NCBI GenBank assembly: GCA_021648845.1
Contig: JAKJHY010000011.1
Span: 1-64,000, forward strand
Origin: Mycobacterium sp. MBM
GTDB lineage: Bacteria; Actinomycetota; Actinomycetes; Mycobacteriales; Mycobacteriaceae
Length of the DNA: 64,000 bases
Reading direction: 5' to 3'
Positions within the stretch are counted from its first letter, which is position 1. Every line of letters starts with the position of its first letter. Positions 16,445 to 25,586 of the stretch are shown piece after piece. Made by a program: the position numbers and the translations under genes. The notes below the pieces were generated by a model. That model had not been told where the DNA came from and did not search any database. It saw only the letters and a list, made by a program, of their open reading frames with translations.

Positions 16445-18786
16445 AGCTTCTGCACCGGCGCGTGGTTGTGCATCAGTTTGACGCGTCCGGCGCTGCCGAA
16501 GTCGATGAGTGACATCGCGGACTCGCCCGCCCCGGAAACCTCTTCCACCCGGCCGAGACCGTACTTGTCGTGGGTGACCCGGTCCCCCGGTTCCAGCGTG
16601 ATGAGGGCGCGATTGCGCGCCTTGGCCGGTGCGGGCCGGGCACTGTCGGCGAATCGCCCGACACTGCGCGGGGCGCTCAACACCGAGGCGGGCGTCTCGA
16701 CGCGGCGCCAGTTGATCAGGTCCTCCGGAATCTCGCGCAGGAACCGTGATTCCGGGTTGAGCATCGGCTGCCCCCAGGACGAACGCACCTTGGCCCGACT
16801 CAGGTAGAGCCGCTGGCGCGCCCGGGTGATGCCGACATAGGCCAACCGGCGTTCCTCGGACAGTTCGGTCGGGTCGCCCAGCGCGCGCATGTGCGGGAAC
16901 ATGCCGTCCTCCCAACCGGTCACGAACACGACCGGGAATTCCAGCCCCTTGGCGGTGTGCAGCGTCATCATGGTGACCACACCGGAGTCGTGTTCGGGGA
17001 TACCGTCGGCGTCGGCGACCAATGACACCCGTTCCAAAAATTGGGCCAGCACCCCGGTATCGGGGACGTCCTCGTCCTCGGGCACGCCCTCTTCCTCGCG
17101 CAGCGCCTGCGCGTTGGCCAGGTCGATGCTGAATTCGTGTGCGACGCTGACGAGTTCGTTGAGGTTGTCCAGCCGGGCCAGATCCTGTGGATCGCTGGAG
17201 GATTCGAGCTCGCGCCGGTACCCGGTACGGTCCAGAACGGCCTCCACCAGATCGCCCAGTTCGCCGTCCAGACCGGCGCGCAGTCCGTCGAGCAGTTCGG
17301 TGAACGAGGCGATCGCCTTCTCCGAGCGGGTGTTCAGCATCGGCACCCGGCCTTCGGCGGCGGCCTGCAGGGCATCGTTGAAGTTGGCGCCGGTGTTTTC
17401 GGCGTATACCGCGACGCAGGCCTCGGCCCGGTCCCCGATCCCGCGGCGCGGGGTGTTGAGGATGCGCCGCATGCTCACCGCGTCCCCCGGGTTGTCCAGC
17501 ACCCGCAGGTAGGCGACGATATCGCGGATCTCCTTGCGCTCGTAGAACCGCACACCGCCGACCACCTTGTACGGGATGCCGGCGCGGATGAACACCTCTT
17601 CCAGCGCGCGCGAGGAGTTGTTGGTCCGGTAGAACACCGCGACGTCGGAATAGTTGAATCCGTGCCGGTCGGCGAGCGCGTCGATCTCCTCGGCGACGAA
17701 CCGGGCCTCGTCGTGCTCGTTGTCGGCGACATAGCCGACGATAAGTTCGCCCTCGCCGGAATCGGTCCACAGCCGCTTCTCGCGGCGCCCGGCGTTGCGG
17801 GAGATGACGGCGTTGGCGGCGTTCAGAATGGTCTGCGTGGAGCGGTAATTCTGTTCCAGCAGAATCGTTGTCGCGTCCGGGTAGTCGCGTTCGAAGTCCT
17901 CGATATTGCGGATGGTGGCTCCCCGGAACGCATAGATCGACTGATCGGCGTCGCCCACCACGCACAGCTCCGAGGGAGGCACCCCGGCCGGATCATCGGG
18001 GTCTGTCTCGACGCCGACGAGTTCGCGCACCAACATGTACTGGGCATGGTTGGTGTCCTGGTACTCGTCGACCAGGATGTGCCGGAACCGCCGCCGGTAG
18101 TACTGGGCGATCTGCGGAAAGGCTTGCAGTACAGCGACTGTCTCGCCGATGAGATCATCGAAGTCCAGCGCGTTGGCCGCCCGCAGCCGGCGCTGGTATT
18201 CACCGAAGACCGAGGCCACGGTCTTGGACATGTCATCGGCGGTCTCGGTGAGATCGGCCAGTGCCCGCTCCGGGTCGATCAGTTCGTTCTTCAGGTTGGA
18301 GATGCCGTTGGCCAGCAGCCGCGGTGAGTATCGCTTGGTGTCCAGGCCCATGTCCTTGGCGATCATCATCAGCAGCCGCCGCGAATCGTCGGCGTCGTAG
18401 ATGGAGAAATTGGAGTTCAGCCCGGGCAACAGCGAGGCCTGGTTGCGCAGGATGCGCACACAGGTCGAGTGAAAGGTCGACACCCACATGCTGCGGGCAC
18501 GCGGCCCGATGAGGTCCACCACGCGCTCCCGCATCTCGGCGGCGGCCTTGTTGGTGAACGTGATGGCAAGGACCTGGCCGACGCCCACCTCCCGGGCGGC
18601 CAGCAGGTAGGCGATGCGCCGGGTGAGCACGGCGGTCTTGCCCGAGCCGGCGCCGGCCACGATGAGCAGCGGGGAGCCCTCGTGCAGCACGGCCTGACGT
18701 TGCTGCGGGTTGAGCCCGTCGAGCAGCTGGTCGGTGCCGGTCGTGCCACCGGAAGCGGGCGATGGTGCGTGAAAGAGAGATGTCAT
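16441..18786 (-). CDS. uvrD1: ATP-dependent DNA helicase UvrD1/PcrA
   Basis: 781 residues of superfamily 1A helicase, a 3'-5' DNA translocase used in repair and reported to work with Ku in mycobacteria. I start at the ATG at 18786 (MTSLFHAPSP), which fits the short N-terminus I recall for M. tuberculosis UvrD1; an ATG 11 codons upstream is possible. Motifs: Q motif LNPQQRQAV, Walker A VAGAGSGKT, TFTNKAAAEM, Walker B VDEYQDTN, GDADQSIYAFRGA, LEQNYRST, and LTLHTAKGLEF-type MTLHTAKGLEF. The C-terminal Tudor-like segment (GDRVTHDKYGLGRVEEV) typical of UvrD/PcrA is intact. The ku gene lies 41 kb away in this window. Confidence 0.96.
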   Translation of the reverse strand: MTSLFHAPSPASGGTTGTDQLLDGLNPQQRQAVLHEGSPLLIVAGAGSGKTAVLTRRIAYLLAAREVGVGQVLAITFTNKAAAEMRERVVDLIGPRARSMWVSTFHSTCVRILRNQASLLPGLNSNFSIYDADDSRRLLMMIAKDMGLDTKRYSPRLLANGISNLKNELIDPERALADLTETADDMSKTVASVFGEYQRRLRAANALDFDDLIGETVAVLQAFPQIAQYYRRRFRHILVDEYQDTNHAQYMLVRELVGVETDPDDPAGVPPSELCVVGDADQSIYAFRGATIRNIEDFERDYPDATTILLEQNYRSTQTILNAANAVISRNAGRREKRLWTDSGEGELIVGYVADNEHDEARFVAEEIDALADRHGFNYSDVAVFYRTNNSSRALEEVFIRAGIPYKVVGGVRFYERKEIRDIVAYLRVLDNPGDAVSMRRILNTPRRGIGDRAEACVAVYAENTGANFNDALQAAAEGRVPMLNTRSEKAIASFTELLDGLRAGLDGELGDLVEAVLDRTGYRRELESSSDPQDLARLDNLNELVSVAHEFSIDLANAQALREEEGVPEDEDVPDTGVLAQFLERVSLVADADGIPEHDSGVVTMMTLHTAKGLEFPVVFVTGWEDGMFPHMRALGDPTELSEERRLAYVGITRARQRLYLSRAKVRSSWGQPMLNPESRFLREIPEDLINWRRVETPASVLSAPRSVGRFADSARPAPAKARNRALITLEPGDRVTHDKYGLGRVEEVSGAGESAMSLIDFGSAGRVKLMHNHAPVQKL

Positions 18787-18870
18787 TTCGGTCTCGAATC
18801 TACCGCTGAAGGGTGACATTCCCGTGACCCGGCTTTGCGCCGAATCTGCGTCGGGTGGCAGACTCGGATC

Positions 18871-19128
18871 GTGCTACCCGAGCCCGCCGCCAACATCGAC
18901 GACCTGCGTCTGGAGATCGACGAACTGGACGCCACGATCCTGGCCGCGGTCAAGCGCCGCACCGAGGTTTCCCGGATCATCGGCAAGGCCCGGATGGCTT
19001 CCGGCGGTACCCGGTTGGTGCACAGCCGGGAGATGAAGGTCATCGAGCGCTACAGCGAGCTCGGCCCCGACGGCAAAGACCTGGCCATGCTGCTGCTGCG
19101 GCTGGGCCGCGGCCGGCTCGGTCACTGA
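18871..19128 (+). CDS. Chorismate mutase, AroQ class (Rv0948c type)
   Basis: 85 residues from the GTG at 18871; a TTG at 18835 would add 12 residues. It converts chorismate to prephenate for Phe/Tyr synthesis in the cytoplasm. The helical AroQ pattern is clear: LRLEIDELDATILAAVKRRTEVS, then IGKARMASGG, then SREMKVIERYSELG and the tail LLRLGRGRLGH. This tail, which I recall as conserved in M. tuberculosis Rv0948c, is where DAHP synthase binds and activates the enzyme. No signal peptide is present, so this is the intracellular enzyme. It diverges from uvrD1, as in M. tuberculosis. Confidence 0.9.
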   Translation: MLPEPAANIDDLRLEIDELDATILAAVKRRTEVSRIIGKARMASGGTRLVHSREMKVIERYSELGPDGKDLAMLLLRLGRGRLGH

Positions 19129-19136
19129 CACCCTGC

Positions 19137-19185
19137 GATTTCGGCGCGGAAACGTACGCTGAGCATACGAAACCGCGCCGAAATC
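19137..19185. terminator. Stem-loop between chorismate mutase and gabD
   Basis: GATTTCGGCGCGG (19137-19149) pairs with CCGCGCCGAAATC (19173-19185), and an inner CGTA/TACG extends the stem. It starts 9 nt after the chorismate mutase stop and ends just before the gabD stop, so it can serve both convergent genes. Confidence 0.6.
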
Positions 19186-19186
19186 A

Positions 19187-20635
19187 CTATGGGGTGAAGG
19201 CGATGTACTTGGTCTCCAGGTACTCCTCGATGCCTTCGGAACCGCCCTCGCGACCGAACCCGGATTCCTTGACCCCGCCGAACGGCGCGGCCGCGTCCGA
19301 GATGACGCCGCGGTTCACCCCGACCATGCCCGACTCGATGGCCTCGGCCACCCGCAAGGCCCGATCCAGGGACTGGGTGTAGATGTAGGACGCCAGCCCG
19401 TAGGCGGTGTCGTTGGCGGCGGCGATGCCCTCTTCCTCGGTGTCGAAGCCGGTAATGGGGGCGACCGGGCCGAACACTTCCTCCTTGAGGATGCGTGCGT
19501 CACCGGGCACGTCGGCGAGCACGGTGGCCGGATAGAAGTGGCCCGGCCCGTCGGGGGCCACCCCACCGACGGCCACCTCGGCGCCGCGCGATACCGCGTC
19601 GGAGACCAGGTCGGCGACGATTCCGAGTTGTTTGGCCGAGATCAGCGGGCCCAGCGTCGAGGACTCATCCAGGCCGTCGCCGAGGGTGTACTCGCTCATC
19701 CGCTTGACCAGCTTCTCGGTGAACTCCGCACGTACCGAGTTGGCGACGTGGAAGCGGTTGGCCGCGGTGCACGCCTCGCCGCCGTTGCGCATTTTCGCCA
19801 GCAACGCGCCCTCGACCGCGGCGTCGACATCGGCATCGTCGAACACCACGAACGGGGCGTTGCCGCCGAGTTCCATGGAGGTCCGCAGCAGCTTGTCGCT
19901 GGACTGTTTCACCAGGGCCTTGCCCACCCCGGTGGAGCCGGTGAAGGTCAGTTTGCGCAGTCGGCCGTCGTCGATGAGCGCGCCGGTCAGCTCACCCGGC
20001 CGGGTGGTCGGCAACACCGACAGCACGCCCTTGGGCAGACCCGCCTCATCGATCAGCTTGGCCAGCAACAGCATGGTCAGCGGGGTTTCCTGCGCCGGCT
20101 TGACGATCATCGTGCAGCCGGCGGCCAGCGCGGGGCCGATCTTGCGGGTGCCCATGGCCAGCGGAAAGTTCCACGGGGTGATGGCGTAGCAGGGGCCGAC
20201 GGGCATCTTGGTGACCAGGATGCGGCCGGTGCCCGCCGGTGCCGGGGTGTAGCGGCCCGCGATGCGCACCGCCTCCTCGGCGAACCAGCGGAAGAATTCG
20301 GCGCCGTATTTGACTTCACCGCGGCTCTCGGCGATCACCTTGCCCATTTCCAGGGTCATCAGGGCGGCGAGGTCTTCGCTTCGCGCGGTGAGGGTTTCGA
20401 AGACCGAACGCAGGATCTCGCCGCGCTCGCGGGCCGGGGTCGCCGCCCAGTCGGGCTGTACCGCAGCGGCGGCGTCCAGCGCGGCGATACCGTCGGCCGG
20501 TGTGGCATCGGCCACCGCGGTGATCACCTCGTCGGTGGCCGGATTGAGCACGTCAAAGGTGGACGAGCCCGCGCGCTCCTCACCGCCGATCCACAGGCCG
20601 GTGGGCACGGATGCAATCAACTCTTCAATGCGCAT
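19187..20635 (-). CDS. gabD: NAD(P)-dependent succinate-semialdehyde dehydrogenase
   Basis: 482 residues of the aldehyde dehydrogenase superfamily, closest to GabD, which oxidises succinic semialdehyde to succinate. Visible motifs: [28 protein letters not shown], the cofactor loop [11 protein letters not shown], the general-base region [11 protein letters not shown] and the catalytic Cys in [11 protein letters not shown]. The product feeds succinate into the TCA cycle a few genes from sucCD, but no GABA transaminase is nearby, so other short semialdehydes are possible. It lies divergent from pgi with a 50-nt gap. Confidence 0.88.
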   Translation of the reverse strand: MRIEELIASVPTGLWIGGEERAGSSTFDVLNPATDEVITAVADATPADGIAALDAAAAVQPDWAATPARERGEILRSVFETLTARSEDLAALMTLEMGKVIAESRGEVKYGAEFFRWFAEEAVRIAGRYTPAPAGTGRILVTKMPVGPCYAITPWNFPLAMGTRKIGPALAAGCTMIVKPAQETPLTMLLLAKLIDEAGLPKGVLSVLPTTRPGELTGALIDDGRLRKLTFTGSTGVGKALVKQSSDKLLRTSMELGGNAPFVVFDDADVDAAVEGALLAKMRNGGEACTAANRFHVANSVRAEFTEKLVKRMSEYTLGDGLDESSTLGPLISAKQLGIVADLVSDAVSRGAEVAVGGVAPDGPGHFYPATVLADVPGDARILKEEVFGPVAPITGFDTEEEGIAAANDTAYGLASYIYTQSLDRALRVAEAIESGMVGVNRGVISDAAAPFGGVKESGFGREGGSEGIEEYLETKYIAFTP

Positions 20636-20685
20636 ACATCCATCATGTACACCCTCGATCGATGCGCCGCACTAAGGTCAGAAGA

Positions 20686-22335
20686 ATGAGTGCTGACATC
20701 ACCGATACGGCCGCATGGCATTCGCTGCAACGTCATCATGAGACGATTGCGCCGAAGAATCTTCGGGAGCTCTTCGCCGAGGATCCGGCCCGCGGCAGCG
20801 ACCTCACGCTCACCGTCGGCGATCTCTACATCGACTACAGCAAGCACCGGCTGACGCGTGAAACCCTGGCTCTGCTGGTCGATCTGGCCACCGCCGCCGA
20901 CCTGGAGGGCCGCCGCGACGCCATGTACGCGGGCGAGCACATCAACACCTCCGAGGGCCGCGCCGTGTTGCACACCGCGCTACGCCTGCCCAAGGGCGCC
21001 GAGCTGACCGTAGACGGCCAGGATGTCGTCGCCGATGTGCACGCCGTCCTCGATGCGATGGGTGAGTTCACCGACCGGCTGCGCTCGGGGCAGTGGACCG
21101 GCGCGACGGGTGCGCGGATCACGACGGTGGTCAACATCGGGATCGGCGGCTCGGATCTGGGTCCGGTGATGGTCTACGACGCGCTGCGCCACTATGCCGA
21201 TGCCGGCATCTCGGCGCGCTTCGTCTCCAATGTCGACCCGGCCGACCTGGTCGCCAAACTTGACGGGCTCGACCCGGCCACAACGCTTTTCGTGATCGCT
21301 TCCAAGACCTTCTCCACCTTGGAGACACTGACCAACGCCACTGCGGCGCGGCGCTGGCTCATCGACGCGCTCGGCGAGGACGCGGTCGCCAAGCACTTCG
21401 TGGCGGTCTCCACCAACAAGAAGCTGGTCGACGAGTTCGGGATCGACACCGCCAACATGTTCGGTTTCTGGGACTGGGTCGGCGGGCGGTACTCGGTGGA
21501 CAGCGCCATCGGGCTGTCCGTGATGGCGGTGATCGGCAGGGAGCGGTTCGCGGAGTTCCTGGCCGGGTTCCATCTCGTCGACGAGCACTTCCGTACCGCC
21601 CCGCTGGCCGAGAACGCGCCGGCCCTGCTCGGCCTGATCGGCCTCTGGTACAACAATTTCTTCGGCGCGCAGTCCCGTGCGGTACTGCCCTACTCCAACG
21701 ACCTGTCCCGGTTCGCGGCCTACCTGCAGCAGCTGACGATGGAGTCCAACGGCAAGTCGGTGCGCGCCGACGGCACCCCGGTCAGCACCGACACCGGCGA
21801 AATCTATTGGGGCGAACCGGGAACCAATGGACAGCACGCGTTCTACCAGTTGTTGCACCAGGGCACTCGACTGATTCCCGCCGATTTCATCGGGTTCTCC
21901 CAGCCCACCGACGACCTGCCGACCGCGGACGGCACCGGCAGCATGCACGACCTGTTGATGAGCAACTTCTTCGCCCAGACCCAGGTCCTGGCGTTCGGCA
22001 AGACCGCCGAGGAGATCGCGGGCGAGGGCACCGATGCCGATGTCGTCCCGCACAAGGTGATGCCGGGCAACCGGCCCACCACCTCGATCCTGGCGGCCAA
22101 ACTGACCCCCTCGGTGGTAGGCCAGTTGATTGCGCTCTACGAGCACCAGGTCTTCACCGAGGGCGTGATCTGGGGTATCGACTCCTTCGACCAGTGGGGC
22201 GTGGAGCTGGGCAAGACCCAGGCCAAGGCGCTGTTGCCGGTGCTCACCGACGAGCAGTCACCGGCCGAGCAGACCGACAGCTCCACCGATGCACTGGTGC
22301 GGCACTACCGCGTCCAGCGAGGTCGATCGGCGTGA
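20686..22335 (+). CDS. pgi: Glucose-6-phosphate isomerase
   Basis: 549 residues from the ATG at 20686 ([21 protein letters not shown]), normal for bacterial Pgi. It interconverts glucose-6-phosphate and fructose-6-phosphate in glycolysis and gluconeogenesis. The sugar-phosphate-binding signature is present in [13 protein letters not shown], then [13 protein letters not shown], then the catalytic Glu region [23 protein letters not shown] and [18 protein letters not shown]. The C-terminal [11 protein letters not shown] signature is intact. It corresponds in position to Rv0946c. Confidence 0.98.
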   Translation: MSADITDTAAWHSLQRHHETIAPKNLRELFAEDPARGSDLTLTVGDLYIDYSKHRLTRETLALLVDLATAADLEGRRDAMYAGEHINTSEGRAVLHTALRLPKGAELTVDGQDVVADVHAVLDAMGEFTDRLRSGQWTGATGARITTVVNIGIGGSDLGPVMVYDALRHYADAGISARFVSNVDPADLVAKLDGLDPATTLFVIASKTFSTLETLTNATAARRWLIDALGEDAVAKHFVAVSTNKKLVDEFGIDTANMFGFWDWVGGRYSVDSAIGLSVMAVIGRERFAEFLAGFHLVDEHFRTAPLAENAPALLGLIGLWYNNFFGAQSRAVLPYSNDLSRFAAYLQQLTMESNGKSVRADGTPVSTDTGEIYWGEPGTNGQHAFYQLLHQGTRLIPADFIGFSQPTDDLPTADGTGSMHDLLMSNFFAQTQVLAFGKTAEEIAGEGTDADVVPHKVMPGNRPTTSILAAKLTPSVVGQLIALYEHQVFTEGVIWGIDSFDQWGVELGKTQAKALLPVLTDEQSPAEQTDSSTDALVRHYRVQRGRSA

Positions 22336-22360
22336 GCCGGCCGACGCGCGGGCGCAGCAC

Positions 22361-22894
22361 CTAGTCCTCCGGTTCCGGATCGGCGCGGGTCCAACCGATG
22401 ATCATGGCGGGCAGACAGCCGCCGATGAGCAGGACCGTCAGCGCCATCAGCCCGCCGGCATACGCCATATCGGTATCGGTGCCGTCGGTGATCGTGGAGC
22501 CGAAGATCAAGTACCCGATCGGCAGCATCATCAGGTACTGCGTCGCGGTCAGCCCGACGGACCGGGCGCTGTTGCGTTGGGCGATCTCGAATTCGTCGAG
22601 CGCGGCCTCCGGTGCGTCGCCGCGCCGGCCCGAGACGAGCTGCAGAACGGTCCACATGGGGAAGAACGCGACGCAGGCCGGCAGCCACAGCAGCGGCGCC
22701 CACCACAGCCCGAACGCGCACAGCACCGCGACGGCGGCCATGAACGCGAACGTCACCGCCAATCCGATCACGAGCAGCCGCCGGCGGTGGCGGTTGCGCC
22801 ACTTCGGCAGTGAATTGGCATATGTGCGTTCCTGTTTCAGGAACCGTCTGGTCCGGAAGTCCTGGTACCTGTCGAGGATGCCCGTCTCGGTCAC
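22361..22894 (-). CDS. Four-helix membrane protein co-transcribed with an XRE regulator
   Basis: 177 residues with hydrophobic segments in pairs at about 38-75 and about 118-165, and a charged loop between (GRRGDAPEAALDEFEIAQRNSARS). The N-terminus is basic and polar and cytoplasmic. I recognise no family function. The start overlaps the stop of the upstream XRE regulator by 4 bp. This gene pair, a small Cro/CI-type repressor followed by a small membrane protein, is a common bacterial arrangement whose membrane partner is usually uncharacterised. Confidence 0.7.
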   Translation of the reverse strand: MTETGILDRYQDFRTRRFLKQERTYANSLPKWRNRHRRRLLVIGLAVTFAFMAAVAVLCAFGLWWAPLLWLPACVAFFPMWTVLQLVSGRRGDAPEAALDEFEIAQRNSARSVGLTATQYLMMLPIGYLIFGSTITDGTDTDMAYAGGLMALTVLLIGGCLPAMIIGWTRADPEPED

Positions 22895-23178
22895 GGCCGT
22901 GCCCCTTCCGCTCGTTGCCTGTTTCCATAGAGTTCGGCCGACAGTGGCGTGAATGGTTCTCGGGAGAAAACAGCCTCCACCGGCAACTCGAAGACGTCAC
23001 AGATGCGGAACGCCAGGTCAAGGCTCGGGTAGTGGTCGCCTCGCTCCAGCGCACCGACGGTCTGCGGGTTGACGTCGATGAGCCCCGCGAGCTGCGCCCG
23101 CGTCATCCGTCGTTCGGCGCGCAGCACGCCGATGCGGTTGTGAATGGGAAGCTGGTCCCCGCGTCGTACCGGACTCAT
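22891..23178 (-). CDS. XRE-family (Cro/CI-type) HTH regulator
   Basis: 95 residues from the ATG at 23178. A single HTH domain covers about residues 13-68: RIGVLRAERRMTRAQLAGLIDVNPQTVGALERGDHYPSLDLA split over the usual helices. It is followed by FRICDVFELPVEAVFSREPF, typical of YozG/Cro-like small regulators. It heads a two-gene operon with the membrane protein. A GTTGGG-AAAA-CCCAAC palindrome 10 bp before the start suggests autoregulation. Confidence 0.85.
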   Translation of the reverse strand: MSPVRRGDQLPIHNRIGVLRAERRMTRAQLAGLIDVNPQTVGALERGDHYPSLDLAFRICDVFELPVEAVFSREPFTPLSAELYGNRQRAEGARP

Positions 23179-23188
23179 GCATTCTATT

Positions 23189-23204
23189 GTTGGGAAAACC
23201 CAAC
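23189..23204. promoter_or_regulatory. Palindrome upstream of the XRE gene, probable operator
   Basis: GTTGGGAAAACCCAAC has 6-bp perfect arms with a 4-base spacer and lies 10 bp from the XRE start codon. This is the expected size and place for a Cro/CI-type autorepressor site. Confidence 0.5.
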
Positions 23205-23245
23205 TATTTGTCAAAGAAACAAGACGCGAGTCAGCCCGAAATACG

Positions 23246-23285
23246 CGAAATGGCTGTCCCCGGGGCACCGGGAACAGCCATTTCG
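23246..23285 (-). terminator. Strong stem-loop after the collagen-like gene
   Basis: An 18-bp stem with one mismatch and a GGCA tetraloop, arms 23246-23263 and 23268-23285 (core GAAATGGCTGT/ACAGCCATTTC). It begins 25 nt beyond the stop of the minus-strand gene at 23311. No clear T-tract follows. Confidence 0.65.
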
Positions 23286-23310
23286 TGGATCTCGAGAGCG
23301 TTGCTACCTG

Positions 23311-23730
23311 TCAGGGGGCCGGGATGGTGGCGCACCCGACGTTCGGGATGCAGCCACTGGCACCGCCGGGGCCGGCGCTCCCGCTGGGTCCACCGGGCGC
23401 CAGTGAGCCGCTGGCACCGCCGGGACCGGCAGTACCGGCTGGGCCGCCCGGGATCGCACCGGTGGCGCCGTCCGGACCGGCCGCACCACCGGGGCCACCG
23501 GGTATCACACCACTGGCACCGCCGGGGCCTGCCTCACCTGCGGGGCCGCCGGGGACAGCAGCGCTGGCGCCGCCGGGACCGGCCTCACCGATGGCGGCAC
23601 ACGGGGTGCCGTCGGCGTTGACGCACGGCGGTGGGGCGGGCTCCGCTCCTGCGATCGGCGAGAACGCGATGGCCGCTCCCGCGGCGCCTGCGAACAAGAA
23701 GGGCGTCATCTTCGTCAGTTTCACCATCAT
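23311..23730 (-). CDS. Secreted collagen-like Gly/Pro-rich repeat protein
   Basis: 139 residues. A Sec signal peptide (MVKLTKMTPFLFAGAAGAAI then SPIAGA) with cleavage probably before EPAPPP leaves a mature protein of about 110 residues. The mature part is five imperfect repeats of about 17 residues with consensus AGPGGASG-x-IPGGPAG, bounded by Cys-containing ends (PPCVNADGTPC at the front, GCIPNVGCATIPAP at the back). The Gly-Pro-rich pattern resembles, but does not strictly keep, collagen G-X-Y periodicity. The Cys pairs may close each end by disulfides. The repeat number may vary between strains. Function is unknown; it is a candidate extracytoplasmic structural or adhesive protein. Confidence 0.7.
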   Translation of the reverse strand: MMVKLTKMTPFLFAGAAGAAIAFSPIAGAEPAPPPCVNADGTPCAAIGEAGPGGASAAVPGGPAGEAGPGGASGVIPGGPGGAAGPDGATGAIPGGPAGTAGPGGASGSLAPGGPSGSAGPGGASGCIPNVGCATIPAP

Positions 23731-23785
23731 GGAAAGACGGTTACCACCGCACCCGCCGGGCCAAACATCGAGCAGCCGTGAGAGT

Positions 23786-24535
23786 TCAGGCGAAGCGTTT
23801 GGTGTACTTGGGCGGCAGTAGCCGCATGATCTGGGTGATCGGTGCCCACGGCCAGGACGGCACGACGGCGCGCCCCTTCTCCTTCTCGATCGCCTCCACC
23901 ATCTTGCGGACGCCGGTCTCGTTGTCGACCATCAGCAGCGTGGTCGCCGACTTCGCGGTCATCTCGGACTCGATATAGCCGGGTTCGACGACGGTGATCC
24001 GGATGGGGCCCTTGTCGTACTCGGCGCGCAGCGACTCCCCCAACGATGTCATCCCGGCCTTGCTCGCGCAGTAGGCCGCCTTGCCGCCGGGCACGCCGGT
24101 GTTGCCGAGCACCGAGGAGATCAGCACCAGGTGCCCGGCGCCGGATTTTTTGAACATCTCCAGGGCGGTCTCGATCTGCGCCATGCCGGAGATGAGGTTG
24201 GTGTTGACGGTGGCCTTGTTGGCCCACGGCTTTCCCTCGCCGAGCGGCCAGCCCTTGCCGATGCCCGCGTTGACGATGACCCGGTCGATACCGCCGAGTT
24301 CCTCGGACAGCTCGCCGAAGACCCGCGGGATGGCCTCGTGGTCGTCGACGTCCAGCGCCGCGATCGCCACCTTGGCGTACGGATGCTTGTCGAGGATCTC
24401 GGCGCGCAGCTCTTCGAGTCGCTCCACCCGGCGGGCGCACAGTGCCAGGTCGCGGCCCTTGGCGGCGAAGGCGCGGGCCATCCCGGCACCTAGGCCCGAG
24501 CTTGCACCGGTGATGAGTATCTTCTGGCGGGTCAT
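23786..24535 (-). CDS. SDR-family oxidoreductase (Rv0945 type)
   Basis: 249 residues of the classical short-chain dehydrogenase family. It has the NAD(P) motif GASSGLGAG (about 10-18) followed by ARRVERLE, which suggests NADPH, then VNAGIG, the catalytic Ser in ISSVLGN and Y-x3-K in AAYCASKAGM. The C-terminal PPKYTKRFA extension and its neighbour fpg2 match the recalled M. tuberculosis pair Rv0944-Rv0945. The substrate is unknown. Confidence 0.85.
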   Translation of the reverse strand: MTRQKILITGASSGLGAGMARAFAAKGRDLALCARRVERLEELRAEILDKHPYAKVAIAALDVDDHEAIPRVFGELSEELGGIDRVIVNAGIGKGWPLGEGKPWANKATVNTNLISGMAQIETALEMFKKSGAGHLVLISSVLGNTGVPGGKAAYCASKAGMTSLGESLRAEYDKGPIRITVVEPGYIESEMTAKSATTLLMVDNETGVRKMVEAIEKEKGRAVVPSWPWAPITQIMRLLPPKYTKRFA

Positions 24536-24633
24536 GGCAGCAGGATAACCGAGTTATACAGCTGACCAGAAACCTGCGAGGCCCCTCGACGAGGTGTGCA
24601 CGAATCGCGCAGGACGCTCCGCGTGCGCTACCC

Positions 24634-25488
24634 CTACTTGAGCAACCGCGACATCCTGCGATCTGCGAGCACCTTGCCGCCGGTCTGGCACGTCGGGCAG
24701 TACTGGAAGGACTTGTCGGCGAACGACACCTCGGCGACGGTGTCCCCGCACACCGGGCACGGCAGCCCGGTGCGGGCGTGCACCCGCAGCCCGGAGCGTT
24801 TCTCCCCCTTCAGGGTGGCGGCCTGCTGGCCCACCGAGCGTGATACCGCATCGGTGAGCACCGTGGACATCGCAGCGTGCAGGTCGGCCAGTTGCGCCTC
24901 GGAGAGCTTGTTGGCGGTCGCGAACGGCGACAGGCGCGCCACATGCAGGATCTCGTCGCTGTAGGCGTTTCCGATACCCGCGATCACCTTCTGGTCGGTG
25001 ATCACGTTCTTGATGCGTCCGCTGTGAGCGGCCAGCGCCTCCCGCAGCCCGTCGGGATCGAGGTCCATTGCGTCGGGGCCGCGCCCGGCGATCTGCGGGA
25101 CCTCCATCGGATTGCCGACCACCCAGACCGCCAACCGTTTCTGGGTGCCGGCCTCGGTGAGATCGAAGCCGTGGCCGTCCCCGAGGTGGACACGCAAGGC
25201 GATGGGCCCCTTACCCGGTTTGAGCGGTGTCGGGGCCAGCTTGTCCGACCAGCGCAGCCAGCCGGCGCGCGACAGGTGGGTGATCAGGTACAGCTCACCG
25301 GCCTGCAGGCCGAGGTATTTGCCCCATCGGGCGGCGCCGGTCACCTCGGCGCCATGCAGCGCGCTCACCGGCGGATCAAAGGTTTTGAGCACCGACAGGG
25401 CGGCGATGTCGACCCTGCCGATCACCCTGCCGACGGCGTACCGGCGCAGGTGATCGGCGAGCGCCTCCACTTCGGGCAGTTCGGGCAT
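24634..25488 (-). CDS. fpg2: Formamidopyrimidine-DNA glycosylase family protein, full-length Fpg2
   Basis: 284 residues from the ATG at 25488, so the mature N-terminus is PELPEVEAL with the catalytic Pro and Glu of Fpg/Nei enzymes. The helix-two-turn-helix region includes KVIAGIGNAYSDEIL, and a zinc finger CPVC-x16-CPTC with following GGKVLADRRMSRLLK closes the protein. All parts needed for base excision of oxidised bases and beta-elimination are present. M. tuberculosis Rv0944 (Fpg2), as I recall, is only about 158 residues and lacks the N-terminus, so this is the complete ancestral form. Confidence 0.9.
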   Translation of the reverse strand: MPELPEVEALADHLRRYAVGRVIGRVDIAALSVLKTFDPPVSALHGAEVTGAARWGKYLGLQAGELYLITHLSRAGWLRWSDKLAPTPLKPGKGPIALRVHLGDGHGFDLTEAGTQKRLAVWVVGNPMEVPQIAGRGPDAMDLDPDGLREALAAHSGRIKNVITDQKVIAGIGNAYSDEILHVARLSPFATANKLSEAQLADLHAAMSTVLTDAVSRSVGQQAATLKGEKRSGLRVHARTGLPCPVCGDTVAEVSFADKSFQYCPTCQTGGKVLADRRMSRLLK

Positions 25489-25586
25489 GCCACCAGTGTG
25501 ACTCGAGCTGTCCCGCGGTGGGTACCGATCGCCGTGGTCGGTGCGCCTCGGGCCGGGGCCGGCACCTGCGCGGCGCCGTTGACTAC

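Noticed and set aside
23311..23630. Repetitive tract read as a CRISPR array
   Set aside because: Units of about 51 bp are imperfect, contiguous and in frame with a secreted protein. There are no spacers and no cas genes.
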